Positions 34,701 to 49,500 of a stretch of 64,000 nucleotides of DNA are shown here, in pieces; within the stretch, counting starts at the first letter, position 1; every line of letters begins with the position of its first letter. This DNA comes from Echinococcus granulosus (Eukaryota; Platyhelminthes; Cestoda; Cyclophyllidea; Taeniidae). Position numbers and translations under genes: made by a program. The stretch spans positions 750,127 to 814,126 of the forward strand of contig NW_020170396.1 of NCBI RefSeq assembly GCF_000524195.1, written 5' to 3'. The notes beneath the pieces were generated by a model. The model saw nothing but the letters and a program-made list of their open reading frames with translations. It had not been told where the DNA came from and made no database searches.

Positions 34701-37033
34701 CACTTAGATCGGTTCAGTCAATAAATTTTGATGATGTAAGGCGATTTTTGCTCGCCTCAGCCCTTGTGTAGACTGATTCACTGAAGGAGGGAGTGAAACT
34801 TTCTCATCCAAGAGTTGCGTCGTCACATGCCAAACTGGCCTTTAAATCATCAAACTATGATTATTCGGAGTCTCGGTGTCCTTCGCCCTCATCCTTTAGG
34901 GTCTGTCAGATGATGCTCATCCACATTTATTTCTATTTGCCCATTCGAGAAGGAAAGTGAAAGGCGCCTCCGGAGGTGAGGCTAATGCACAAGTTGTCAA
35001 TTCAGAATGAAAAAGTGGGATAAGGATCTTCATTGACCAAGTCTAAGTTTGCTTATCATAAATTTGCGTTTCTAGCGCGAATGTTGAGGGTATACGACTG
35101 CTATCACATTGAATGTGGCTTTGCTACCAAATTTGGTTGTGCACGTGACTTGTCAGCATACACCGCCACCATAATTTGACCCCAGTGATAACTGCCTCGG
35201 TTCATTTTCACGTGAAACAACACCGCTTGTCAACGGCAATGGTAAAATGTTGTTTAATTGCCTTGGTGTGATCACGCCTGTTCATCTGCGGGTAACAGAA
35301 GGGAGTTACCGGGTCCACTTGTGCCTACATACACCAATGAAATAGGCAACCTTTACCCAAAGCACCTATTTAACTTCACTACTTTTTATGCTTGCATGAA
35401 AACTCGGGTGGATTTCAGATAAACGCTAATAAATCTACTAAAATTTATGTTTCGTAGCATTCGGGAATTGGGTCACGACTTCTATCTGCCGAAGTAGTGT
35501 GCATTGGCTTTTCTCACTTTCTACAAATATTTACGCAACCGAGACGAGGTTTTACGGGTAAAGCGAAATTTGCCCTGTTAGAAAAGGTCAAAGGAAGCAG
35601 GAAGAGAGGAAGAGCATTGCGCCAGATTCGTGAGTACTTAGTGTATTTCTGTGTTCACGCAAACTACACCGGACTACCTTTCTCACATAATCCAAAAAGT
35701 TATTCCAAAAGCCACGCTTGTATTATTTAGTCCACAAACAAATTCTTTGTCAAGGTGTCGCCTACTGCCATCAATAATTCACTCAGAAAACGTCTTTTGC
35801 GAATTCCCAGCTCCTCCAAACGATCCTTCCTCACCATCGATAGACGAATCGCGCATTAAGCGATGCATCTGACAACCTTAGAATGTAAGTGAAGTAAAGG
35901 CGTAACACGCCCCATAAAGTTGGATGTTCCAATAGTAGGTTGGTGTGATGTGAGTCGAAACTGTGAACTGCATGAGCAGCAAGCCCCCACATGCAAACAA
36001 ACGGTGATATTGCTCCTCACCAAAGTAGGACTTCGCAAGCCTCGGATCAAGTTGAAGTGGCACTACTCTAAATTGAATAACTTTTGCCTCTCTTGCAAAT
36101 ATCTCATAATCGGTTTACTGTAAGTCGTCATGGGAGAATATTGCGGTGACACTGCCTAGTTGCGGTAATAAGAATATTTGTGTATCTTGTCTGTTGCAAG
36201 CACTCCTCTAATTCAGGCGGTTAATTTAATTATCGCAGAGGCAGCACAGCACAGCACACAAGTGAGTCACAATGTTGACTTAGCGGTTAATGAAGGTGTT
36301 GCATTGGCGCGATCATGATCAGAAAGGTGGCATATGGTGCTTGTGGGCTGCCATCCATGTGGGAATACATCGTGTCAGCCTTCATTCCTCCCCCCCTCCC
36401 ACCCCCAGACAAGTTACCTCCAATTTTGATCTAGCTGGTTGGTGCATGATCCAAAATGGACTCATTTTCATTTCCCATATTAGGCATAACTGGGAATGGG
36501 AGACTTATTTATGCACCCATGGACGCACTTCCGTCCACTAGGCCCAAGGTCTGATTATTTATGCATTAAAACAATGTAGAATCCGACGTGATCATAATTT
36601 GACCCCCTACCTTCCATTCCTCGAGCGTCTCGAAAAAGTAACTTACTTGAAGGATTGACATGTCATGTTTGTTTGAGCAGGAGAAGCTGTTAATGTTATT
36701 CCGAGTGTTGAGAAGTGGTTAATTGGTTGACTGACTGATTGATCGGTTGATTGAAAAGACACCAGCGCCTCATTATGCCTTCCGTGAAACCGCGATTAGG
36801 GTGCTGAAAGAGAGGGTGCGAATCAATTGGATAGCAAGCGAACAGCTGAGCAGTCTGCACCAGTAGGGCCCCGGCGTTTGAACTCATTACAGCAGCGCGA
36901 CCAATGAGCAGCGGCACAGGCCTATGAAAGCAGCAGAACGCACCCTCACACACCCACACATCTACCACGCGTATATCCAAGCGCCTAACGCCACATTTGT
37001 GTTTATGTGTGTATTTGCGTGTCTAATTCAGCA
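28790..37033. other. Long stretch without a supported gene, upstream of AMPK gamma
   Basis: About 8 kb. I see scattered frames up to about 100 codons (for example 34293-34616), none with family likeness or convincing borders. A frame at 29802-30041 is followed in another frame by 30026-30271, both helical, which may be a decayed gene. A GT microsatellite lies at 32161-32178 and a TTGA/CTGA-type simple repeat near 36715-36755. It is intergenic DNA or the first intron of AMPK gamma. Confidence 0.4.
32161..32178. repeat. GT microsatellite
   Basis: A short (GT)n run, interrupted by C at both ends. Confidence 0.7.
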
Positions 37034-37567
37034 ATGAGCAAAATACGTCATATCTCGTTAGAACAGACACCCTCGCCACCCGAGCGGTTGCCTCGTCTGG
37101 TGCTACCACCAGCGACGGCGGTGAGCATTCACGGCTCGCCATCGAGACGACACCGAATGAGAGAGTCACACGATTTCAATCGCCTTTCACCTCAACGTCC
37201 ACTTTCAGTTAGACGCATCTCCGAGGACATCACCATGCCGACGACCACGCGTATACGCTATCCCAGTGAGGAGATGTCTCATTCGCTACAACACAGACCC
37301 CTGCGACCTACTAGCCAACCTTACCATCAACTTTACGAGCAGGGCAGCGCCCATGCTGACACCTCAATAGACGGGTGGAGGCCAAGGGTCACCAACCTCC
37401 CCAGCGTCACCTCGGGAGTAGCGGTGAAGGACTTCTACGAGGAAAACTGGGTATCCAGTGAGGAAGGAGAGGCGAAGAAACGCTTTCATCTAAGGGAGTA
37501 TGGACAGAATAGGCGGCAGAGAAGCCACTCCAAAGCCCTCTCCACCTCTGAACTCGATGAGAATAGT
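37034..37567 (+). CDS. AMPK gamma exon A (N-terminal, Ser/Arg-rich)
   Basis: 178 codons from ATG 37034 to donor AATAGT|GTAAGT, phase 0. The sequence is disordered-looking, with many Arg/Ser/Pro residues and motifs such as SPQRPLSVRRISED (a likely basophilic kinase site). An acceptor, TTCAG, lies two bases before the ATG, so this may be an internal exon preceded by a 5' exon. Confidence 0.65.
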
Positions 37568-40500
37568 GTAAGTCAATGGGAGATTAATGAGAAGGTGGCA
37601 ATTTCCTGTCTTGCTGTTAGTGCGAGTAAGCTTTGCAAGATATTATTATCATTTGTGTTTTGAAGGATTGACTGATTCGGTATTTGACGCCATGAGATTT
37701 AGCATGACCCCACTGGCTCACAGGCGTATTGTAAGGTTAGCACGAGATCGCGGTCGCTTGTGGATCAGTGGGATGGAATTCGTAAGGACTTGCAGTTTTT
37801 CCAAACCGAGTGAATACTAGTGTATACAAATGCGAATTCCACATAGACTAGGTTTGCATGTTGTCCCATTTAGTGAAAATCCTGAAGGTTTATTCTTGTC
37901 TCAGCTTATAAATCTGGAGTAGCTCTGACCTTTGAGACGAATTTTTTTGTCTTCTCTTCCAGTAAAATGAGCTCAAAAGCCGAGGAGATTAATTGACATT
38001 GAAAGTCTTGCGAGTTATGCAAGGCACTAAGGTGATACTTTCAAATCTCCTGCTGGTGTCAATCTGCCACGTGATTGATAATTAGGGGCGTTTTATTGAA
38101 AGGGTGTTTTTGAAGCCGTATTAGGCAACACAAAACATTCTCCCTTAAAGTGGTGGTAAAAGTGGAAAAACAAGTTTCACTGAGAATTTAAATGCCTGTG
38201 AATGGGTTTGATTTGTATTCTCTACATTCAAGGAGAGGTTGTAGTTCCTTACAATAATCATCTTCTGAGTTCTGAGCCGACACCCTCATCAGCAAGCACC
38301 GCCAAACTTATTAGAGGGAACGTGCAGGTCAGCCACCATGGCGCCATAGTGTTGCAATTCCACAAGATAACGAAATACGGTCGCGTAGCNNNNNNNNNNN
38401 NNNNNNNNNNNNNNNNNNNNNNNNNNNNNNNNNNNNNNNNNNNNNNNNNNNNNNNNNNNNNNNNNNNNNNNNNNNNNNNNNNNNNNNNNGGAAAATTAGT
38501 AGAGATAACAAGAAGGAGCACCGCATTGACGATTTGACACTTTTTTGCGCTTTATTTTCAATGCCATGCATTTGGCATGTCCGCATATTTTCCACCAAGT
38601 CGCTGAGGCGATCGGTCTTAAAAATCGCAAAAATTTTTAGATTACCTTTTATTGCACTAATCATTTATTCCCTCCAAATATTGACAAAGGTAAAATTCTT
38701 TTAGGCTTTTAATTAGTTTATCTGAAAAATCCGTGGTATTTGGTCGCTTTCGTTCATTTAACTGAGGCGATTTCGTAATATTCGGAGCAGTGCTTCTTCA
38801 TCGGCCCTGAGAGGCCAGATGGTAACGAATCATGTCTCCTGCGATTATTGTTATCAACACAATTTGCACCTGCGTAAGCCCGCTTTTTTGTCTGCCGTGA
38901 GTTAAATTAATAGCGTACTTTATGTAGAAATTCCTTCATTTGTATTTTTTCTCAGTTGCCTGGACTTGTATCCCCTTTCCAAGAGTATGCGGAAATAGAG
39001 CCCTAAACCCTCTTGGCTACTACAACTTTAAAATTAAATTGTTTTCAGTTTCTCTTCACGGTACGAGTGTTGGCCTTTTGGCAGGGGCGCATTTATCATG
39101 TCTCGTAAGTGTGTTGTTACCAAAGTGTCTCGCACCCCAACCCCCCTCCCCCAGTCCCGGTTTACTTCCTGATGGGTTCGCCTTTGCACAAAGGCGAGGC
39201 CTAACCGCCAATTCGCATTTCCTGTGTGGACCCACTCCTGACCAAATATGTTAACAGAATCCATCAAACAGTTGTTCTCGAGTCCTCCAAGGTTTACATG
39301 GTGGGTCATCACATAAATAAAGTCGGTGCATGGCATGGCCCGCATATTTAGATACAGATTATGCGGCTCTTGTCAGCTTTTGTTATTAGTGCAGCAATAT
39401 TCCAACATGGAAACCACTTGTGGAGAAGCTCTACTGTCCACCTAGATGGATCGCCTATTGGACAAATCGGCGCATTTGGTGAACACTTACTGCCTTAACC
39501 ATTTATAAAGCATAGCACATATATCAGTTTAACGTCAGCGCAGCAGTGCCGCCAAGTTAATGAATTTTTTACACAGTTACACTGAGAAAATGGTACCCCG
39601 GGGTCTGAAACAAGAACACGTAATAGTTAGTGCTTTTGTCTAGGCAATAAAAGTGCTCCGGACGAGTCAAAATTGGAGACGAGGCATTCAAATTTCATTT
39701 ATTTAGAAACTGAGTCTGAAAACGATGAAGTTGGGGAAAAGAATTAGAAGTTTAAATTATCATGAGATAAAAATTGGCTTTGGTTCAATGTCAACTAGAA
39801 CTGTGAAGGAATACTAAGGCAAGTCGGGTATGTTGAAATGGTCACTGAAAACGGTAAAGACTGATTTGCCATCATTCACCAATTCACAATGACAAGCCAC
39901 AACCGCTCATCGCCCAAATGACGTTCGACATGGACATGCCATTTTTGCCGTGCTGTTTGCAGAGGGAAATCACGAAACACGAGATTTAGTCTAAATATGG
40001 CACTCTTCTGGATTATATTCGTCAGTCAGCGCCTCCCAAGTGTGCTTAAGTCCACCAATCTAAAGTGGCATTACTGATCCACCTGTCTACAGTGAAAAAC
40101 TGTGACTTTTTTGTTGGGGCTGAAAGAAGACGTCTGCTCGGATATGTGGAGTATCAGAGAGGCTCTTATTAAAGTGATAAGGCGTGCTCCTGTCAGTCTA
40201 CTGTGTTTTGCTTTGTCTGGAAAACTAGCATAACTATTTCTATGAGATCTGTAAGTAGTAACTGCCATATAATTCATTGACTTCAAAAGAGAGAATAGTT
40301 CTTTTCTAGATACCACAAGAAAGATTGCTTCCTTTTGTATTTGTCGATTGTCTGTCTCGTAATCACCCTAGTTAATCAGAAACTTTGTGAAATAGTTGTC
40401 AGGGTTATGAATGAGACACTCGTTTTCGACACTACGATGCGCATGTATTCAACTGACGTAATTTAGCAGGCAAATTGTATCGCCAACGGTTGTACTGTAA

Positions 40501-43500
40501 ATCGTAGTAATGCGCATCTCTCATGGTCTGGCCTGATGATATTCTTACTGATCACCATTAGTCATATGGTGCGGGTCAAGGTCAAATGTCTCAGCTGAGT
40601 TTGTCAACAGTAGACACTCGACCACTCCAGTCTCACGTACAAAACACACCAAAGCATTTCCTCCCCCTCCTCCTCCTCATCTCCTCCCAACATCATTATC
40701 ATTAACATCCATAGCGTAAATATAAATCACGAGGGGAGTGTCCTTTACTCGGTAGGGGACGGTGTGCAGGTGCTGGGTTCACTTTTTGTTGGGTGGAGCG
40801 AAAAACCACATACTTCACGCCTCTATTATGCCATTTTCGAGACTTGAATATGGACGCGAGCCCGCATGATGTCTCGATCATTTACTGCCATTGTTTTCTG
40901 CCCAACGTAAGTAGGCGCGTCTTGTGTGTTTGGACGAACTGGAGATTGGTTGCCTGTTTTTGGTCTCCTATCCTCCTTATCCTCTTACTGGTTTAATACA
41001 TGTATTCGCGTTTGTTGCTCCTTTTGTAGAAGTAAAGTTAAAAAAGCAAATCCTAAAAAACTGTCTTGTTGACCTTGAAAGCGGCCAATCAACAGCTGAC
41101 CTTGACGCTGGTGTATCGAGGCCGAATGGTAGACATCCAAATATTTTGGTATGGCAATAACCTCGGAGCCTTTTTCCTATGATTCACTTAATTATTAGAC
41201 GATTAGACAGGAAACTAAGGTGCACAGTTTCCAGACTTCCAAAACTTGCGAGTCGGAACATAAGTTGCTAGTGTAAATGCAAAAAACTTTGGTCTACTCT
41301 TCTGAGGAAAAAAACGCTGTTACGGCTCCTGACCTATATCGAATGAAATGTGAAGGGGAAGAAGAAGAATGTGGGGGAGGGGACCATTGTTCGGTTTTGT
41401 AAGTACTGCGGATTTACTCCGATGTGCATTGGTTCAGTCCATTATTTACTCCACTACACCCCAGAGCCAATCACGACGTGCGATTGCGGCTAAGGCATAC
41501 AGCATTGTAAGGCACAAATACACACGCTCGTCGACATCGCGAAGTACACAATTGTCCCGGGGTTGATGCATGCACGCAGTCCAGAGTACTATGAACGGTA
41601 CCCACTGCCACGGGAATGGCATTCGCAAGACAAAGTCGGAGGGCAGCATCTGCATCATACGAATGCTCATCTCATTTGACGACCGGGCAGTGATTAGGGG
41701 GGATGTTGAGTCAGTGCTGGTGAACAACCTCTTCCACTCCATGGGTCCCCCGACTCCCGCAACCGAGCGTACTCAATCCACTTCGCGTCGGCACTCCTTT
41801 GGCATGCATCACCTCCTCGGCGCCTTGAAACGACACAGGTCCTCTACTGGACCCATCCACGAGAAATTCTTCGAGCACCACAACCACTGCATCAACAACC
41901 ACGGCCACTATCAACACTCTACCCACAAGATGGAGGAGTTCTCAGGTCAAGTGGCTCTTACAACCCATCACACGGGATTGCTTCTCAGCCTACCCAGCCC
42001 AGTGAAACCTGTTAAGACTGTACACTTTTTGGTGGGGAAACAGGAAGATTATGATTTGACAAATCACTTACAAGGAAGGAGGCGGAGTCGATTATTTACA
42101 CGTCACAGTGTCAGTGCTACCTCGAAATCGCATTTAGTGGAGACTGCGAAAGCATCCGAGGAGGGTGATGTGATCGATTTTCCTCTGCGAAGGTCGATCT
42201 CCTTGGGACGGTTGATGGAGGATCAGAATAGGTGCATGGACGTGGTGTTCCAGCGCTCGGATAGCAGTCACTTTGAGATCTTCGGCTTGGATACCAAGCA
42301 TATCCTTAGAAGGAAGATTCGTCGAGTGGCAAGGGGCTTCAACCTCACAGACATGCATTGGGTTTCGAAGAAACATTCAACTTCCAGTAGGGTGAGCCTG
42401 AAGTCCACCTCGAGCTACGAGACAACGATTAGCGGTGGGGTGACCCTCACGTCGTCTTCGCTGAGGATCCAAACGGATGTGAGTATAGCTGTAACCACTT
42501 CCACGCTGGCTTCCTGTTTACTACCCTCCATGGCAGAGTGTCTTGCGTCAGCGGTTGAGAGCTAACATGCCTCTGTTTACTAGCCAGTGGAGGCTGCATT
42601 TTGGCAATGGCTGATACCTGAAATGGGTGTCAGAGGGTTTGAGGCAGAGGAAGGGTAAAAGCGTCCCTTTTGATTTTCCCATTAGTCACCGATTTTGGTT
42701 TAGTCTGAAGATGCTGTAATGTTGGTAGCTCAAAACAAGGAATTAAATCAGGATTTAATGTACTTTTTGCCTTACACCGTTTTGCGACCTTGATTTTTAT
42801 CTTCATAAAGCGTAAACACTTGTATGTTAGGCAAAATTAATTCCCTTTTAGCCGCCTTGTAAACGCTTCCTTGCTGGTACGAATTCTCATTGGGGGAACA
42901 TCGGTTGTGCATTATGCAAAGTTCTTCTTGGGCACTTTGTATTGCTTGCGCTAAGGACTAAATTACGTCTTACAAGTCCTACTTCTTGTAAAGAAATATT
43001 CTTAAAAGAATTTGATGCATTACCGTTTCTCCCGATTTCCTCGAGGCTTGGATAAGTAACAGATGGATGCTCTGAATGGCTCATTTGCCTCCTTACTTCA
43101 CTTTTCTTAACAAGTAACAAAAGTAATTTCTTCGAGACTCTATTTCAAACGCCGAGATCAAAACCTGGTTTCTAATCTTTAGAAGCAAGGCTGCATGATA
43201 TAAGAAAAGATAGAAGAGAATTTTTTGTCCCTGCCCAGGTAACATGGGAAGTACCTTCCACGTCATACGAATCAGTTCCAAGTCAACTTTAGGCTAAGGC
43301 GGACGAAAGGATTGCCTTTTCCAGTATGCGTATATCTCTAACCGTTTATGTGTTCAAGAAATATCCCCCTAGATATTATTGTAATGGGAATGCATTGTCT
43401 TCCGCCACTGTGCCTTTTGCATTCCTTTTGAAGAAACGTGTTGCCAAAGATGGGGGTAATAATTTGCTAAAGGCCGCCAAGAGAATTGTAAACGGAATGC

Positions 43501-46500
43501 GGAAGTGCCTACCAATCCCTAAAATGCAATAACTGGTGAGGCCGCATTGTGGTAGTACCTCTACACCTCAGCCGAACCCTATTGTCACACAGGTGGAAGA
43601 TTTAGCCTAGTCGCGGAGCGACAATGTCGAGAACTAAGCTATTTCCAGTCTTGGTCTGTTCTGTACCTACAAATTCCCCTCCTGAAATTTTATTCGCGTC
43701 AAGAGACTATCTCCAGTTGGAAGCTTATCCACCCTAAAAAGATGTTCTCTTTTTCGAAGAAATTTGAAGTTAAGCTCTCTTCTCTACCTCAATTAGTATT
43801 ATTTGCCATGCAATTGCGCCTAAATTGCCAAATCAGTTTTCTCACTTCTCGAAATTCCTTCTTAATTACCCGAGAGATTATCCAATGTGACACGACCCTT
43901 CACCTCTTCTGGATAACGCTCACGCCATTGCCAGACTGAATCAGCTTGAGACATCACTGCTGCAAAGTGGCGCGTCACGGAGTGGAGAGAAGCGTTTCGC
44001 AGGCACATTGCCCGCGCAATTGTGTCGTGTCATTATGCGCTAATTGATATCGATTATCGATTAATGTCAATCAATTATCACGCCGAACTCGAATCGCAAA
44101 GAGGAGACTTTTCACTTCCATCATCGCGAATCGCTCGTTCAACACACACCTTCATGCAAAGGCCCGCCCTATTTTTAGCTACCATGTCGGTTCTTACCTT
44201 TTGTGTGCCATCTGGGGACAGGGCAGTAGGCCACAGCTTCTCGTCACCATGGAAGTACTTTTTGAAGTGCATTTGAAGCATATTTGCGTTATAATGGGGG
44301 TAACATGCTACACAAAAAATCAGTAAATGAAAAATGTGGGAGTGAGGTTGGAATTTGACCCACCATTCACATGGTTATTTGTCCTCCTAACACCTTCTTT
44401 GTTTACTTCCGCATTTTTGCCCCCTATTTGTATTCGTCAACACGTCATTTTTATCACCTCAGTCGACAAGCCATATTTTAGGTTTTTTTTCAAACATCAC
44501 GCACAAGATAGCCTTGTGTGGGTGAGTAAAGTGATTTCATAGCGGAAAAAATGGGTGTCGACCTTGTTGATAGGTGTGAAGATGTCTGAGAGGTCGAGGA
44601 CACCCATGAGAAGACTTTTCCATAAAATTGATTCGCGGTTGGCGGTTCCCTCGGCTCACATCGGTAAGTGGAAGCTGTGAGCCTTGGCTTGTCAGTTGTT
44701 TAAGGAAATCTAGTTGCCAAAACAGGAAAGCACACCAGTAAAGCTAAGTACGGTTTATTCTAGTCCTGATATCAAAATACCAGATTTTTTAGAGCCCTAT
44801 AGATGGAACATTTTAAATCAATTGAAAAGATTTAACTAGTACTTCATTGTATCTCCTGAAATTATCGCCTTTGTTACCTTTTTCTTCTTTGGTCATTAGT
44901 CACTCTACGATCTTTACTTGAAAGTAAGATACGAACTGTGACAAAGGCCATATTCTCGTGGGTGAAGCCGTTTTAACGGTTCGAATAGACATTTAGAAGC
45001 GAACTTAAGGTCCTAAGTAACCTTTGAACCGACATTTCTGTCGATTACTTGAGTATGTGTCAATGTCAAAATGGGAAACACTTGAACGATGTATTACCGA
45101 TTGTCCCCACAGTCCTCCAAGGTGTACTGAGGGCGGCATCTTGACTTGCCTGTGTGTACAAAATGCTGATTGTACCCGCCAAGCTGCCTTAACAATAAAA
45201 TCACTATCAAGCGTTTAACTTTACGGATGCACATAAGAGATGGCCGGCTACATTTCATCAGTACAGCGTGTACCGCTCGTTCACACACATTCGCATCGTT
45301 TTACTGCCACTTTGATGCGAACCATCCACTCACTTACTTGAGGCACTGTTTTATTTATAGAGTTTATGGCATGTTCAGGTTAATCAAGTGGCGAAGAGAA
45401 ACCGAGTAGGGGCTGTTTCTGCGCAAAAAGCAACACCAAGGTACTATGGTTACGGATCAATTACTAACAATCTACCCAACTATATGATCTTATGAGTACC
45501 ACAAAGGTTACATAACACACTTTCACGCAAAGATGCTTTATTTTCAATCGAATTCAGTGAATTTTAACGGATGGAGAGCCTTGTCTAACATGCTTTAATT
45601 GGTCTTTTGCTCCCCGAGTGCAGTTGGTCAATCAGTCAATCACCTATGCAAGAGTTGAGTTGACTGATTTACCATCTACTTTTTTATGAAATTGGTAGCA
45701 CTCTCAAAGAAGCTGTTAAAGTCTTTTCATTTTGTTGGAAAAGTTGTGACAAAGTTGGCTTCTTTTTTGCTATTCCTTAACAAAGCCTTTGCCTTTGACC
45801 TCTTTCACTCAACTGTTCCCTTCCAAACCGCCGCCTGAATATAGCCGTTGACCTTACATTCTGTGGAGAAGGGCAATCGGTTGCACCTACTTGCTCCCAA
45901 ATCCGCCAGGATATTTGGCTGACCTCGGCCACAAATTAGTTCAATTGAATTCCGCAATTTACATGATCTGGATGGTGGGTGATTCACGACAAATAATCTT
46001 GTTCCAACATGGGATCCTCTGCAGTTTGCTTCAAAACATTCACTTGTTTGCAAGCATACTCCAAATAAAAATTGCTCTTCCCTCAAGTTCACCATCTCTC
46101 GTCGTCGGATGGCAATTTGATAGCTTTTTTATCTGACAAAAAATTCTCTAGTGCAAATTTTTTGCTCAGATACGTAGAAGAATAACTGGCCTTAATTATT
46201 ACTGTAATTTGATTGCTCTTTTTTGGCTCTTCATTTCTAAGTGGTTTAAATCGCGTACATGAATTCACTAATTCGTGCTAAATTCGAGCTTGTTCCGATG
46301 CCTGTTCTTAATGCTTCTGCGGGAATGTTTTTACTTATTTAATATTAGTAGCAGTATTTAATACCACTGGTTAAGGCCTCGGTTTTATTGCCACATAGGC
46401 GTGCGGAAATAAATAAGCCATCATATGAACTATCTCCCACTTTCGATCAATCTATCGGCTTTGGGCACATTTTAGCGTGACAAAATTAAGTTGAAATTAG

Positions 46501-49500
46501 TGTATGATAGGCTGAATAAAGACGCGATTTAGCCTTTTCATTGGCATTGTTTATCCCTTTGATCTGTATCATTTATATGTTTAGTTAGTTCTCCTCGCTT
46601 CCCCTGAACGTCAGTCAATTCAAGACCAACAATATTGGAGTAGTCAAAACACATTAATGTGAGGCCACTCCAGGTTATTTTACTGGCATTAGCCAATGCC
46701 CGTGCAGCCTGATCCGCGGAAGTCGTTGATTGGTGGGTGCGGTCATTGATCGAAATTTGTTCGTTGCCCACGTGTCTATGACTGGGATGCACGTACGCAC
46801 GTACCACTTTCTGTGGGCGCGTGCATGTGCACTATTGGTCAGATTCGCTCAATGCGCAGGAGAAATGAATCGCCTCCTCCATTTATTTCCTACTTCGCTA
46901 TTTATACCGCTATTCTTTGCTGACATTGGCGCGCGCGCACCGAAGCGTGTTACACATCTCACCCTCACCACCTGACCTCTGCTGAGTCGGCTGTCCCTAA
47001 TTTGACGGCTAGCAGGGATTGCTGGGATTTTATGCATATACCTGGAGATCAGGTAAACACATTTGCCATGTTTCAGCGTCATATTATGGCATCCCCTGAG
47101 CTGATTTTATGCCTGACCTCATTCTCTTGTCAAGGTGTAATGCTATTGTTGCCTATGTCCAATTTTAGTTGTATTCCATTCCCTTTTCCCTTTTAAAAGT
47201 TTACAATTCTCAAAAGTTACTTGCTTGGAGCTGCCTTTAAGCGAACCGACATCCTTTCCACCAGGGCGAACTGATAGATATTTAGTGCCTGAATGCTTTA
47301 GTACAATGCTTCAAATTTGTCTATGAACACTTTGAAGATCGGATAATGAGCATTGGCTTTCCAGCGTTTCCAGATACTTTATCCTACTTCTACTGAAATT
47401 AGTAAGTGTGAAATACCCTTCTTTCAGGTGAGAATTTCACGTTGTATTGTCCCAGCAGTCTTAGGTTTTTTGTTCAATCACTAAACAAAGGCCATTGCAC
47501 TGCTTCTGGAAACCTGTGCTGCCATTGACTCATCACTAGCATTTATTACGCGTACACACCGCGTCAACGGGCTAAATAACGAAGGGTGTAGGACATTAGG
47601 GGACGTCTTTTCAAAAACGCACCATTCCTCTCACTGAAGGTGGCCGCCTAATTGCGGTTAAAAGCAGTGTATCAGAAACGATGCAGTTGTGATTTCTGTA
47701 GTCATTTAAAGATGTGTTGCTATAAGGTTTGACATGATTGAATTGTCCCAATTTCTGATCACTATTTCTTTTGTTTGTATTGTAGGAAGTGACACCCTTA
47801 CGATCTCTGGCCCCAGCGAATTTATCCAACTCCACTGACCCCAGATCACACCACGTGGGCCGATTTGTGGTGCTCAAGGCCACCGTCTCCAACACCAACG
47901 AAGAGGCCCCACCGCTAGACGACGCAAAGATGGAAAATGAGCCAAATAGCATATCGGGTCCCCCTGAGAACCACTATTGGACTGTGAGTGGCGGCAAGGG
48001 TGTTCTGCTCACCGCACCCGGCGCGCGTCGTTTTGATGTTAGTCGACCGACTAGCGGCGGACCCAATCGCCCCATGCACAGCCGCTTCCGTCAGTTCTTC
48101 GTGGAGAATCTTCGTTCCTCCCGTTTGCGGACTCACTCCGAACAGCAGCAAAATCATAACCAAGGTGGCAGCAGCAGCAGCAGTCGCGGCGCCTACCCGA
48201 TAGGTGAGTCACCAAACAAGCTGAAGCCACCGACAGTCAAATTCGGCGCCGGACTGCCACCCCATGCGCACACCATCACGGCGGGGACGAGCTCGGCGGT
48301 CACGAGAGCTCTCCTCCAATCTACACAGCGAGCTAAGGACGACGGGTTGATAGGTGCGGGTGAGGTGAGTCCAGGCACCTCGGGGATGTCATCCTCACCC
48401 ATGAACAGACAATGTTATCCCTCGGTCTCCCTTACCTCCGTCAACGACAGCGATGGAACGGGCTCCTTCCCGATTTCGAAGAAACGCCTTAAATCAACAC
48501 ACAAAATGGTGCGGAAATTGCTGAAACTATCACCTGGACAAAAGAAACACGTTCATGACTCAGAAGAGCTGCCTGATCCCTCGAAACTACCTCGGGAGCT
48601 TCCGCAAAGTTCATTGGAATTCACACAATCTCGACTTAAGAATGCGCCCCGAAGGGTAAGCTGAGGGCTCAGTTTGCATTTATCCCACTATTAATGATCC
48701 ATCATTAGTAATCTCGAACTGGCAAAAGACGTGATTTAAATTTTGGTAATAATAAGGCCTTGAAAAGTTCGTGGTAAATTACTACTCCTTCCGTTAGAAT
48801 GCTGAGGTTATGTGAAGTATCTAAAAACATGCTGCCAAATTTTGCTAGACCGACTTTTCCGTATGTTTGTAAAACTCCATTCTTGAGAAAGCGTCTGGCA
48901 CGTGTTGGTTTTTTTGCCCCAAGCAAGGAGCCATCAACAGTCCTTCATTTGGGGCCAGAAATGGTAGGGGTAAAAGTGAACACCCACTTGAGGTCACTTT
49001 AGCAGTGGAATTAGGAGGAGGGCAAAAGTAGACAACGCATCTGTTGGCAGTCCAGCGCTTCCGCTCCCCGAGCCTTGGACCTTTTTTAAATCTGCTTCCA
49101 ATTCTGTCGCACACCTTGTAATGCTTTAAAGTGGGGCATTTAAAGCCGGAATTTACAGCCTTAAGTATGTGATGAGAGGTATTTGAGCTTTGAAAGTCTA
49201 CCTAAATGCTTAAGGAATTCATGATTGGGTACAAGGTTTGAAGTTGCATTTCCCATAACCAAACAGAACATTTTAATCGGTATTTCTAGACCCCAACACT
49301 TACAACTTTTACTTTTGAGGAAATATTTCTTGATTGTGTCAGCTAAATGGACAAGGACATCTTAAGTGCCTGCTACAACGATTTTCCCTACGCATCAACA
49401 TTTTTGCGAATCAGACGAAGCCATTATACATCCGAACTTGTGAACTGCAAATGGCACAAATTTGGTTTAGCAAATAACGTCTTACCGACTTTTTGATTGC

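Noticed and set aside
37587..37820. Extra gamma exon with a GTAAGG donor near 37735
   Set aside because: Its incoming phase (1) does not fit exon A (phase 0), and the residues do not resemble the rest of the gamma extension.
47915..48402. Frames opposite gamma exon C
   Set aside because: Shadows of a GC-rich coding exon on the other strand.
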